A DNA stretch of 64,000 nucleotides from Microbacterium salsuginis (GTDB taxonomy: Bacteria; Actinomycetota; Actinomycetes; Actinomycetales; Microbacteriaceae). The translations under genes and the position numbers were made by a program. The stretch covers positions 124,001 to 188,000 of the forward strand of contig NZ_JABACI010000006.1 of the NCBI RefSeq assembly GCF_012524205.1, written 5' to 3'. Positions 7,964 to 16,113 of this stretch are shown in pieces (the stretch's first letter is position 1; each line of letters begins with the position of its first letter). The notes beneath the pieces are model-generated. The model was given only the letters and a program-made list of their open reading frames with translations, was not told the origin of the DNA and ran no database searches.

Positions 7964-9098
7964 GACGCACCCTCCCACGGCAGGCGGGCGACCACGCTCG
8001 TGCCGCGCGGTCCGCTCTCCACCTCGAGACCGCCGCCGGCCAGTTCGGCACGCTCCCGCATTCCCCGGATGCCGCCCCGCTCCACGGTGCCGGCGGGAAA
8101 GCCTGCCCCGTCGTCCGTGACGGTCAGCACGAGGCTGCCGCCGTCGCGAGCGACCGTCACGGTCGCGTGCGACGCGGCCGAATGACGCACCACGTTCGTG
8201 AGGGCCTCCTGGACCATGCGGTACGCGACGGTCTGCACGGCGCTGGCCGGCACATCGCCGTCGATGCGGTCCTCGAGCGCGACCGTGAGCCCCAGCCCGG
8301 ATCGGCCTGCGACGAGCGACGGCAGCTGCGCCAGCTGCGGCTGAGGTGTGAGCGGAGCCGTGTCGGGCGCGCCCACCTCGTCGCCACGCAGGAACGCGAG
8401 CACGCCGCGTACCTCGTCGAGCCCGGTCGCGCTGAGCGATCGGATGTTGGCCAGCGCCTCGCGGGCACGTTCGGGTTCGCGGTCGAAGAGGTGCAGCCCC
8501 ACGCCCGACTGCACGGCGATCTGGCTGAGCGAGTGCGCGAGCACGTCATGGAGCTCGCGTGCGATGCGCGTGCGCTCCTCCTGCTCGGCGGCGCGCCGGC
8601 GGGCCGCGAGCTGCGCGCACGGATCCCCTCGCCGATGGCGAAGCAGACCGCCAGCGCGAGCGTCGCGACGGCGATCCGCACCGGATGCCACTGCGAGCCG
8701 GTCAGCTCGGCGCCGACGATCGCCGCGAGCCAGGCGAGGCCGACTGCCGAGAGGGCCCAGATGCGGGCTCCCCGCACGACCGCGCCGATGATCGCGAAGG
8801 CGAGGGCGGCCGGCGGCGGCCCGAACACCGGCGGGACGAAGAGGTCGACGGTCACCAGCGCCGCCACCACCGCGACGGTGGGGCCGGGCCAGCGGCGTGC
8901 GGCCAGGAGAGCGAGGGCGGATGCCGCGGCCAGAGCGATGCTCGTCAGCGCGGCGGGCAGCGGCACGTGCTGCCACCACGAGGCGCCGATCGTGCCGGGC
9001 ACCTGGATCAGCAGCGAGACGACGACCGGGACCACCAGCCCGACCGCCGTCGATCGCCGGAAGCGCGAGCCGGACTCGTCCCACGTGCGGCCTGGCAT
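7960..9098 (-). pseudogene. NarL-family sensor histidine kinase with a frameshift
   Basis: The N-terminal membrane sensor (from ATG 9098, about 155 codons, several hydrophobic helices) and the catalytic part (dimerisation H-box RIARELHDVLAHSLS, then the ATPase region with GIRGMRERAEL) lie in different reading frames. The switch falls at about 8611-8622: one frame ends with AIGEGIRAR and the other resumes with QLAARRRAAEQEERTRI. The span is 1139 bases, one short of a whole number of codons, so a single missing base restores a normal kinase of about 379 residues. It is a true mutation, a phase-variable site or a sequencing error. It is coupled to the downstream regulator by an ATGA overlap. Confidence 0.88.
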
Positions 9099-9105
9099 GG
9101 GCACG

Positions 9106-9111
9106 ATCGTA
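9106..9111 (-). promoter_or_regulatory. Candidate -10 box (TACGAT) of the two-component pair
   Basis: TACGAT on the minus strand lies seven bases before the kinase ATG. A weak TTCCGC about 16 bases upstream could serve as -35, which would place the 9152-9177 palindrome just upstream of the promoter. Confidence 0.45.
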
Positions 9112-9151
9112 CGCCGGGCTCGTCTATGCGGAATCTGACGGCAGGACGCTC

Positions 9152-9177
9152 CGCCGTACTCCCGCGGGAGTACGGCG
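9152..9177. promoter_or_regulatory. 26-bp perfect palindrome, candidate response-regulator operator
   Basis: A perfect palindrome with core GTACTCCCGCGGGAGTAC, between the end of the exonuclease gene (9182) and the start of the kinase gene (9098). It starts about 40 bp upstream of the kinase -10 box. It could also act as a terminator for the exonuclease gene, but the lack of a loop and the promoter position favour a dimer-binding site. Confidence 0.6.
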
Positions 9178-9181
9178 CGGG

Positions 9182-10105
9182 TCAGAAGGTGTCGAGCGCG
9201 CCGACGATGCGAGTCATCGCGGTGCCCAGAGCCCAGCGCTCGGCGAGAGACGTGGCATCCGCCTTGCCCTGGTCGTCGAGCGGTCGCAGCCGTGTGTCGG
9301 GCACCGTCAGCGGCAGATCTCGCACGACGGCCACCACCTGCGGTGCGACGGCCAGATAGGGCAGACCGGCGAGCAGCTTCGCGCGCACTCCGGCCGACAT
9401 CCCCTCGCTCGTCTCGGCGGCCGCGAGGATGCCGGCGAGGTCGCCGTGGGCTGCCAGCAGACCCGCGGCTGTCTTGTCTCCGATTCCCGCGACACCCGGC
9501 AGGCCGTCGGACGAGTCGCCGCGAAGGGTCGCGAAGTCGGCGTACTGCCCCGGCAGCACGCCGTACTTGGCCACCACGGTCGCGTCGGTGACGACCTCGA
9601 GGTTGCTCATGCCTCGCGCGGTGTAGATGACGCGCACTTCGCGCGCGTCGTCGACGAGCTGGAAGAGGTCGCGGTCGCCCGTCACGATGTCGACGGGCAT
9701 CGTCGCCGTCGTCGCGAGCGTGCCGATGACGTCGTCGGCCTCGTGCGCGGGCGCGCCGATGATGCGCAGTCCCAGCGCGTCGAGCGTGTCGCGGATGACC
9801 GGCACCTGCACCTCGAGCGGATCGGGCACGACTTCGATGTCGGGGCCTGCGGCGACCACCTCGGCCACGCGGTGGGTCTTGTAGGTCGGGATCAGGTCGA
9901 CGCGCCACTGCGGCCGCCAGTCGTCGTCCCAGCACGCCACGAGGTGCGTGGGCCGGTACGTCGTGATGAGCCTCGTGATGATGTCGAGGAATCCGCGCAC
10001 CGCGTTCACCGGCGTGCCGTCGGGCGCCCGCACCGTGTCGGGCACGCCGTAGAAGGCGCGGAAGTACAAGGAGGCGGAATCGAGCAGCATGAGGCGGTCG
10101 GTCAC
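9182..10105 (-). CDS. 5'-3' exonuclease (FEN-like, PolA N-terminal type)
   Basis: A stand-alone 307-residue flap-type nuclease resembling the N-terminal exonuclease domain of DNA polymerase I. Metal-binding acidic motifs are visible in order: LLDSASLYFRAFYG at the N-terminus, ACWDDDW, HEADDVIGTLA, VTGDRDLFQLV and the helix-three-turn-helix segment GDSSDGLPGVAGIGDKTAAG. Start GTG 10105 is six bases after CAGGAT, a leaderless-type spacing. Such proteins are common in actinobacteria beside full-length PolA, and a role in removing RNA primers or flaps is inferred from the family. Confidence 0.92.
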   Translation of the reverse strand: MTDRLMLLDSASLYFRAFYGVPDTVRAPDGTPVNAVRGFLDIITRLITTYRPTHLVACWDDDWRPQWRVDLIPTYKTHRVAEVVAAGPDIEVVPDPLEVQVPVIRDTLDALGLRIIGAPAHEADDVIGTLATTATMPVDIVTGDRDLFQLVDDAREVRVIYTARGMSNLEVVTDATVVAKYGVLPGQYADFATLRGDSSDGLPGVAGIGDKTAAGLLAAHGDLAGILAAAETSEGMSAGVRAKLLAGLPYLAVAPQVVAVVRDLPLTVPDTRLRPLDDQGKADATSLAERWALGTAMTRIVGALDTF

Positions 10106-10293
10106 CGCTTCATCCTGGCACGCGGGTGCGACGCGCGCGCGGCGGAAAGGCGGCTGCAGCGAGGCACCTCCCGTTCACCTGCCGGCCGATAGCCGGTCGC
10201 CTGTCGGCACCCGTCTTGTTCACATCTCCCGCGCACCGTGGTGAGACGGCGCGCGAGAGCGTGCGCACCGCTCTCAGCCGCGAAGGAGGCGAC

Positions 10294-11205
10294 ATGGGCA
10301 CGGACGATGTTCTGGCGTGGGTCGAGTCGCCGCTCCAGCTGCTCGGCGCCGCCGAGTGGGCCGCCGCACACGGCACGTCGGTGCCGGTCGCCGGCCGGCT
10401 GACGCCGCAGATCTCCGAGACGGCCGACGAGCTGGTCGCGCGGGGAGCCCGCTTCAGCGATCTCGAGCCTTATCTCGGCATTCCCTGGACTCTGCTCGCC
10501 CGGCACCGCCATTGGCTGGTCGGCGACGGCTTCTCGGGCCAGTTCCGTCTGGCGGCGAGCGTGCTCCGCCCACGCCGGATCACCTTCCTCGACGACGGCG
10601 CCCTCGCGCTCTCATACGCCGACACGCTGCTGGGACGCCGGCCCTATGCCCGGCCGTCCGTCGTCGAGCGTGGTCTCACCACGATCGCGGCCCCGTTCGC
10701 GGCGGAGGTGGTGCGCCGGCGTGCGGCCGCCCGCCGTGCCGGCATGTTCACCGCATTCGACCTCGGAGCGGACCGCCTCGACGCGCTGTCGGACCGCGGT
10801 TTCGGCGTCCGCCGTCACGACTTCGCATGGACGCGTGCCACGGCGCCGGCGGCACCGGAGCTCGGGCGACGCATCGTCCTGGGCAGCGCGCGACCCGTCG
10901 ACGGACGGATGCCGCTCGCCGACTACCTGACATGGGTGACGGATGCCGCCGCCGAAGGCGCGGTCTACCTGCCGCACCGTCGTGAGACGTCGGAGCAGCT
11001 GGACGCGGTCGCCGTCGTGGCCGGGATCCGCATCCGCGAGACGCGGCTTCCTGTCGAGCTGGTGCTCGCGGGCGCGCGCGAGCCTCTCGAGATCCACACT
11101 CTGCCCTCGAGCACGTCCACCACGATTCCGCTGGTCCTGGCCGGCACAGGCTCGCGGCTTCACACCTCCGCACGACGCGGGGCGACGCGGACGGTGACGG
11201 CATGA
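10294..11205 (+). CDS. Polysialyltransferase-like glycosyltransferase (first gene of nonulosonic acid operon)
   Basis: A 303-residue protein beginning WVESPLQLLGAAEW, which resembles the N-terminal signature of the alpha-2,8-polysialyltransferase-like family (ESPLQL, related to the TPLQ motif of bacterial sialyltransferases). A FLDDGALALSYADTLLG segment around residues 93-109 is a candidate donor-site region. It has no membrane helix. Start ATG 10294 follows AAGGAGG; the frame is open upstream but has no other ribosome-binding site. It overlaps neuA by ATGA, which together with neuA and neuB makes transfer of a CMP-nonulosonic acid the most likely role. The family call is from memory of motifs, so moderate confidence. 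Confidence 0.65.
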   Translation: MGTDDVLAWVESPLQLLGAAEWAAAHGTSVPVAGRLTPQISETADELVARGARFSDLEPYLGIPWTLLARHRHWLVGDGFSGQFRLAASVLRPRRITFLDDGALALSYADTLLGRRPYARPSVVERGLTTIAAPFAAEVVRRRAAARRAGMFTAFDLGADRLDALSDRGFGVRRHDFAWTRATAPAAPELGRRIVLGSARPVDGRMPLADYLTWVTDAAAEGAVYLPHRRETSEQLDAVAVVAGIRIRETRLPVELVLAGAREPLEIHTLPSSTSTTIPLVLAGTGSRLHTSARRGATRTVTA

Positions 11206-12404
11206 GCGAGGTCGTCGCGATCATTCCCGCGCGCGGAGGGTCCAAGGGGATCGCCCGCAAGAACCTGCGGCGCGTCGGCGGAGTCCCCCTTGTGGCACGG
11301 GCGGTGGATGCCGCGCAGCGCTGCGCGGCGATCGACCGCGTCGTGGTCACCACCGACGACGCCGACATCGCGGCGGTCGCCGCCGAATGGGGGGCCGAGA
11401 TCGTGGAGCGGCCGGTTCGCCTGGCCGACGACGGGGCGTCGTCCGAGAGCGCGCTGCTGCACGCGATCAGCGAGCTGGAGACGCGCGGCGTGGACGTGGG
11501 GGTGGTCGCCTTCCTCCAGCCGACGTCGCCGTTCATCGACGTGGACGCGCTGGCCGACGCGGTGCAGCTCGTCCGCTCCCGGCGGCGAGACAGCGTCTTC
11601 TCCGCGATCGAGACGTACGGCTTCCTGTGGGAGAAGGGCGTGGGCGGCGCCGCGCAGGCGATCAACCACGACATGGATGTGCGGCCGAGACGTCAGGACC
11701 GCGATCCGCACTACCTCGAGACCGGCGCCTTCTATGTGATGCGCGCCGCCGGATTCCGCGCGAGCAGGCATCGCTTCTTCGGAAGCGTCGGCATCGCCGA
11801 GGTCGAGCCGCGCACCGCGATAGAGATCGACACGACCGACGAGCTCGAAGTGGCCCGCGCGCTCGCACCGCTCGTGGACCGGTCGGCGCCGGTGCTGGCT
11901 GACGCGGTGGTGACCGACTTCGACGGCGTGCACACCGACGACACCGTGCGCGTCGACCAGGCAGGAGTCGAGGCCGTCACCGTCAGCCGTGCAGACGGCA
12001 TGGGGGTGTCGCTGCTGCGGGCGGCCGGCATCCCGCTGCTGATCCTGTCGACCGAGGCCAACCCGGTCGTCGCGGCCCGAGGACGCAAGCTCGGCGTGGA
12101 AGTGGTCCAGAACGCCGCCGACAAGGCGACCGCGCTTCGCGACTGGGGCGCGTCGCGTGGCATCCCGCTGTCTCGCATCGCCTATCTCGGCAACGACGTC
12201 AACGACCTCCCGTGCCTCGAGATCGTCGGATGGCCGGTGGCCGTGCCCGACGCACATCCGCTCGTCCTCGCCGCCGCTCGTGTGGTGCTGGACCGTCCCG
12301 GTGGCGACGGCGCCGTGCGGGATCTGGCCGAACGCGTGCTCGCCGCGCGTCCGGCCGTACGCACCCTGACCGACCCCTTCACCGCATCACAGGAGACATC
12401 ATGA
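11202..12404 (+). CDS. neuA: Acylneuraminate cytidylyltransferase fused to a KdsC-like HAD phosphatase
   Basis: A two-domain, 400-residue protein. Residues 1-225 are a CMP-sugar synthetase with the nucleotide motif IPARGGSKGIARKNLR and a QPTSPF motif; it would activate a nonulosonic acid with CTP. Residues 234-395 form a HAD phosphatase with DFDGVHTDD (catalytic aspartates present), LSTE, and YLGNDVNDLPCLE. The order resembles animal CMP-sialate synthetase, but here the HAD active-site residues are all present, so it could also dephosphorylate a 9-phosphate intermediate. It overlaps both neighbours by ATGA, so the operon is translated as a coupled unit. Confidence 0.88.
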   Translation: MSEVVAIIPARGGSKGIARKNLRRVGGVPLVARAVDAAQRCAAIDRVVVTTDDADIAAVAAEWGAEIVERPVRLADDGASSESALLHAISELETRGVDVGVVAFLQPTSPFIDVDALADAVQLVRSRRRDSVFSAIETYGFLWEKGVGGAAQAINHDMDVRPRRQDRDPHYLETGAFYVMRAAGFRASRHRFFGSVGIAEVEPRTAIEIDTTDELEVARALAPLVDRSAPVLADAVVTDFDGVHTDDTVRVDQAGVEAVTVSRADGMGVSLLRAAGIPLLILSTEANPVVAARGRKLGVEVVQNAADKATALRDWGASRGIPLSRIAYLGNDVNDLPCLEIVGWPVAVPDAHPLVLAAARVVLDRPGGDGAVRDLAERVLAARPAVRTLTDPFTASQETS

Positions 12405-13273
12405 CCGTCACGATCGGTTCCCGCGTCATCGGCGGCGGACGCCCCGCCTACGTCATCGCCGAGATCGGACTCAACCACAACGGCGATGTGGAGCTGGCCA
12501 AGCGCCTCATCGACGTCGCGGCCGACGCCGGCGCGGACGCGGTGAAGTTCCAGAAGCGCACGCCCGAGATCGCGACCCCCGAGCACATGCGCGACATCCC
12601 GCGCGAGACGCCGTGGGGCACGATGACATACCTCGAGTACCGGTACCGCGTCGAGTTCGACCGCGACCAGTACATCGAGATCTCGGATCACGCGATGCTG
12701 CGGGGCCTGGAATGGTTCGCCTCGCCGTGGGACGAGCCGAGTGTCGCGTTCCTGGAGGACCTGGGAGTGCACGCGCACAAGGTGGCCTCGGCATCGCTGA
12801 CCGACCACGGCCTGCTGCGGGCGCTGCGCGACACCGGCAAGACCGTCATCCTCTCCACCGGCATGTCGACGATGGACGAGATCGACGCCGCGATCGATGT
12901 GCTCGGCACTGAGCGGCTCCTGCTGATGCACGCCACGTCCACGTACCCCATGGAGCCCGGCGAGGCGAACCTGCGGATGATCCCGGCGCTGCGCGAGCGC
13001 TTCCCCGGTGTGCCCGTCGGATACTCCGGTCATGAGCGCGGCCTGCAGATCTCTCTCGCGGCGGTCGCGCTGGGCGCGGTCGCGGTCGAGCGGCACATCA
13101 CCCTGGACAGGACGATGTGGGGCTCCGACCACGCGGCGTCGCTCGAGCCCACCGGTCTGCAGCACCTCGTCCGCGACATCCGCGTGATCGAGTCGGCGCT
13201 CGGCGACGGGGTCAAGCGCGTCTATCAGAGCGAGCTCGCACCGATGGCGAAGCTGCGCCGCGTCCCCGCGTGA
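12401..13273 (+). CDS. neuB: NeuB-family nonulosonic acid synthase (lacks the SAF domain)
   Basis: Condenses phosphoenolpyruvate with a six-carbon sugar to make a nine-carbon 2-keto acid. The 290-residue TIM-barrel shows AEIGLNHNGD, KFQKRTPE, ILSTGMSTMDEID, MHATSTYPM, GYSGHERG and AVERHITLD, all typical of NeuB. Classical NeuB has about 340 residues and ends in a SAF (antifreeze-like) domain; here the protein stops right after the barrel. Whether the substrate is ManNAc, mannose or a phosphorylated form cannot be told. No NeuC epimerase gene is nearby. Start ATG 12401 has AGGAG upstream and overlaps neuA by ATGA. Confidence 0.88.
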   Translation: MTVTIGSRVIGGGRPAYVIAEIGLNHNGDVELAKRLIDVAADAGADAVKFQKRTPEIATPEHMRDIPRETPWGTMTYLEYRYRVEFDRDQYIEISDHAMLRGLEWFASPWDEPSVAFLEDLGVHAHKVASASLTDHGLLRALRDTGKTVILSTGMSTMDEIDAAIDVLGTERLLLMHATSTYPMEPGEANLRMIPALRERFPGVPVGYSGHERGLQISLAAVALGAVAVERHITLDRTMWGSDHAASLEPTGLQHLVRDIRVIESALGDGVKRVYQSELAPMAKLRRVPA

Positions 13274-14562
13274 CGGCCGCTCCTCCCGGCGGCGGGCGGT
13301 TGCGGATCGTCGCCATCGCCGACACCGACTCGTACGTGAAATGGTCGGCCGCCCTGATCGGCGGCGCCACGGACCGGTGGGATGCGACCCTGCTCGTGCT
13401 CGAGACGCCGCTCGTGGTGAGCGAGGCTCAGCGAGCGGCGGCGCTGAGCGGTTCCGGCCTCGCGCCTGACCGTGTCGAGCGCATCGAGTACGCAGCGCTG
13501 TCGGCCCGCCTGCGGGAACTGCGTCCGGATGCCGTGCTCGTGGCGGCGCGCGGGCCCCTCGTCCGCGTGCTCGCGCGTGACGTGGCCGCGATGCGGCCGC
13601 GACCGGTCATCATGACGGGACTTCCTGGAATCTCGATCCCCGCAACCCGCAAGGCGCTTGTCTACCGGACCCAGTGCGACCTCTTCGTCGTGCATTCGCG
13701 GCGTGAACTGCGCGACTTCACCGCCCTGTCGGAGCGAACCGGCTTCGGCGCACGGTTCGCACTCGCCACCCTGCCGTTCGCCCGCGGCGCCGCCCATGGC
13801 GCGGCGGGAACGGCCGGCGAGCAAACGGGCAGCGACCTCGTATTCGCGGCGCAGGCCCGCGTGCCGGCCACCCGGGCGGATCGCCTCCGAGTCGCGCGGA
13901 TGCTCGTCCGTGCAGCCGAGGCCGATCCGTCACGGCGCGTCGTGGTGAAGCTGCGCGCGGCCGAAGGGGAGCAGCAGACGCACGTCGAGCACGACGGGTA
14001 CCCGGAACTGCTCTCGACCCTCGGTGCGCTCCCGCCGAACCTGGTCACCTCGACGTCGCCGATGAATGTCGCTCTCGCGACCGCCGAGGGGCTCGTCACG
14101 GTCAGCTCGACCGCGGCGATCGAGGCGATCGCGCGCGGCCTGCCGGTGATCGCGCTCGACACGTTCGGCGTGTCGCGGGCGCTCATCAACGAGACGCTCG
14201 CCGATGCCGGTCTGCTCGGCAGTGAAGAGGACGTCGTCGCGCGTCGGCTGCGGCATCCCGCCTCCAGCTGGCTCGACGACAACTACTTCCATGCCCCCGA
14301 CGCGGACGACTGGGAGCAGGCGACCGCCGAGCTGATCGCGCGGCGACGAGCGGGCGAGCTCGCACCGCGCCCGGCGCTCGCGCGACGTGGCGGAGCGCTC
14401 CGCGACGCATGGGAGCGGAGAGTCGCGCTGGGACGCAGCGACACGTCGGCGTCCGGTGCATTCGCGTATGCCATCGGGCTGCCGGTGCGCGCGGTCGTGC
14501 GGTCGGTGCAGCGTGCTCGACGGACTCTCGTGCCGCGCGTGCGCGCAGAGCACGCCCGATGA
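13270..14562 (+). CDS. DUF6716-type putative glycosyltransferase
   Basis: A 430-residue soluble protein that starts IVAIADTDSYVKWSAALI and looks like a GT-B fold: an N-terminal half with RPVIMTGLPGISIPATRKAL and a C-terminal half with LVTVSSTAAIEAIARGLPVI, the donor-binding signature seen in capsule and teichoic-acid polymerases. I recall such proteins being named DUF6716 putative glycosyltransferases in Microbacteriaceae, beside neuA and neuB. Start GTG 13270 overlaps the neuB stop as GTGA; the longer open frame upstream is a shadow of neuB. It probably builds or extends the nonulosonic-acid polymer. Confidence 0.7.
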   Translation: MTAAPPGGGRLRIVAIADTDSYVKWSAALIGGATDRWDATLLVLETPLVVSEAQRAAALSGSGLAPDRVERIEYAALSARLRELRPDAVLVAARGPLVRVLARDVAAMRPRPVIMTGLPGISIPATRKALVYRTQCDLFVVHSRRELRDFTALSERTGFGARFALATLPFARGAAHGAAGTAGEQTGSDLVFAAQARVPATRADRLRVARMLVRAAEADPSRRVVVKLRAAEGEQQTHVEHDGYPELLSTLGALPPNLVTSTSPMNVALATAEGLVTVSSTAAIEAIARGLPVIALDTFGVSRALINETLADAGLLGSEEDVVARRLRHPASSWLDDNYFHAPDADDWEQATAELIARRRAGELAPRPALARRGGALRDAWERRVALGRSDTSASGAFAYAIGLPVRAVVRSVQRARRTLVPRVRAEHAR

Positions 14563-14617
14563 TGCGAACCGCGCCACCCCGGGAGAAGCCGGCGACCGCG
14601 CGGGGGGTTCGCGGATC

Positions 14618-14635
14618 GCCGGCCCCTGGGCCGGC
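14618..14635. terminator. Candidate terminator hairpin after the nonulosonic acid operon
   Basis: GCCGGCCC (14618-14625) and GGGCCGGC (14628-14635) form a GC-rich inverted repeat 55 bases after the last operon gene. The loop is very short (two bases, or four if the inner pair opens) and no U-tract follows. Nothing else coding is visible in 14563-14842. Confidence 0.45.
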
Positions 14636-14842
14636 CGGTGAGACCGCCTCACGTGCCCCCGGGGGTCGGGCGCGAGAGAGGGGTCCGCGCGACGCAGCGC
14701 CAAGGGCGCCGGCGGCGGGACTCGGGTATCCCTTCCGCGGCGCCGTCGTCAGGATTCCATCGGGACCTGGGAGATCCTTATGGCCCGACCCGACGTTCGC
14801 CGCATGCTGGCCGTGCGGACGGACGCCTGCCATCATGACCGC

Positions 14843-15214
14843 ATGACCATATGGAAGCACGGGGGCGTTCTCGCCCTGGCCCTGGCCGGTTCAGCGCTGA
14901 TTCTCGCCGGGTGCGCCTCCTCGCCGCCCGTCGTCGCTCCGGTGACGCGCGATGCGGGGTCGTTGCAGGGCGAGACCGTGGACCTCGTGGTCGGGCAGGT
15001 GCTCGACATCGACACCGGCGACCTCGCCGTCGACAGCTATCGCGGCGAAGTCGAGGACTCCGCAGTGGCAGAGTTCGTCCCCGGACGTGAAGACGGCAGC
15101 GCGACGTTCAACCCCGGCGTCGAAGCGCTCGGCGAGGGCACGACGACGGTCGTCCTGTCGAACGAGAACGGCGGCATCCAGGATGTGACCTTCACGGTCG
15201 TCGTCTCGGAATGA
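14843..15214 (+). CDS. Small secreted lipoprotein of unknown function
   Basis: A 123-residue protein with a lipoprotein signal peptide (hydrophobic run LALALAGSALILAGC, lipobox LAGC near residue 20), then a beta-rich domain with TFNPGVEALGEGTTTVVLSN and TFTVVVSE at the end, like a single immunoglobulin-like or BIg-type fold. Start ATG 14843 lies six bases after CATCAT, the leaderless spacing seen throughout the window; an upstream ATG at 14835 is out of frame. No function can be assigned. Confidence 0.8.
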   Translation: MTIWKHGGVLALALAGSALILAGCASSPPVVAPVTRDAGSLQGETVDLVVGQVLDIDTGDLAVDSYRGEVEDSAVAEFVPGREDGSATFNPGVEALGEGTTTVVLSNENGGIQDVTFTVVVSE

Positions 15215-15251
15215 TGCGGCTCGTCGCCCACCGCGGGATCCGCATCGGGCG

Positions 15252-15257
15252 TACTCT
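15252..15257 (+). promoter_or_regulatory. -10 box TACTCT, leaderless promoter of the DksA/TraR-type gene
   Basis: TACTCT is followed by exactly six bases and then ATG 15264. There is no Shine-Dalgarno sequence between the box and the start. Confidence 0.55.
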
Positions 15258-15263
15258 CAGGCG

Positions 15264-15629
15264 ATGACCACCGCCGCCCATCGCACCGAGCTCCGCGAGC
15301 TCCTCGACGAGCTCCGCGAGGAGGCGAACGTGCGTCTCGTCGCGATGGACGCCACGATCGCCGAGCTCCGCGAGGATCGAGGCTCGGCCGTGGCCGACGA
15401 CGAGCACGACCCCGAGGGTGTGACGCTCTCGGGTGAGTGGGCGCGCGCCGTCGGGCTCCAGGACGCGGCGCGACGCGAGATCGCCGAGATCGACGAGGCC
15501 GTACAGCGGTGGGAGGCCGGCACCTACGGCGTGTGTGTCGACTGCGGTCGCGGCATCCCGATCGCGCGCCTGCGGGCCCGCCCTTTCGCGACCCGGTGCG
15601 TCACGTGCGCCGAGAAGGCCGGTGCGTGA
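15264..15629 (+). CDS. TraR/DksA-type C4 zinc-finger protein
   Basis: A 121-residue protein with an N-terminal coiled coil (residues 5-95, heptads rich in Leu, Glu and Arg) and a C-terminal zinc finger, CVDCG followed by CVTCA 18 residues later, the DksA/TraR arrangement. DksA-family proteins act on RNA polymerase through its secondary channel; whether this one does so in an actinobacterium is not known, and the two acidic tip residues of DksA cannot be placed with certainty. It is immediately followed by the YchJ-type gene. Confidence 0.85.
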   Translation: MTTAAHRTELRELLDELREEANVRLVAMDATIAELREDRGSAVADDEHDPEGVTLSGEWARAVGLQDAARREIAEIDEAVQRWEAGTYGVCVDCGRGIPIARLRARPFATRCVTCAEKAGA

Positions 15630-16070
15630 GTGTCGTTCGGTGCAGCGGCATCCCGTGCCACCGGCGAGGGCTTCATCCGGGTCGAACCGGCGTCCGGCTG
15701 TCCCTGCGGGAGCGGAGAGCGATTCGACGGATGCTGCGGCCCCGTGCTCGGCGGTGACCCGGCCCCTACCGCCGAACGACTCATGCGCTCCCGCTACACC
15801 GCGTTCGTCGTGGGCGACGTGCGCCACCTCGTCGCGTCCTGGCACCCGGGCACGAGGCCGGATGACCTCACGCTGGACCCGGTGCTGCGCTGGACCGGAC
15901 TCGAGATCGTCCAGGCTCGAGACGGCGGTCCGGACGACGCGCGCGGCACGGTGGAATTCCGCGCGACGTGGCGCCGCGGCAGCGAGCGCGGAGAGCTGCA
16001 TGAGCGCAGCCGGTTCGTGCGCCGGAGCGGCGGCTGGTGGTATGTCGACGGCCTCGTGATCACGTCCTGA
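15630..16070 (+). CDS. YchJ/UPF0225-family SEC-C metal-binding protein
   Basis: A 146-residue protein with an N-terminal SEC-C zinc motif (CPCGSGERFDGCCGP, about residues 24-38) and the YchJ domain signature LMRSRYTAFVVGD, ending with GGWWYVDGL. SEC-C motifs bind zinc and occur in SecA and in many small proteins of unknown role. GTG 15630 starts directly after the TGA of the previous gene, suggesting co-translation. Biochemical function unknown. Confidence 0.88.
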   Translation: MSFGAAASRATGEGFIRVEPASGCPCGSGERFDGCCGPVLGGDPAPTAERLMRSRYTAFVVGDVRHLVASWHPGTRPDDLTLDPVLRWTGLEIVQARDGGPDDARGTVEFRATWRRGSERGELHERSRFVRRSGGWWYVDGLVITS

Positions 16071-16101
16071 CGCCGAGCGCCGCGGGCCCGCCGGGGACCG
16101 C

Positions 16102-16107
16102 TAGCGT
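16102..16107 (+). promoter_or_regulatory. -10 box TAGCGT, leaderless promoter
   Basis: TAGCGT is followed by six bases and ATG 16114, with no ribosome-binding site. Confidence 0.55.
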
Positions 16108-16113
16108 TGGTCC

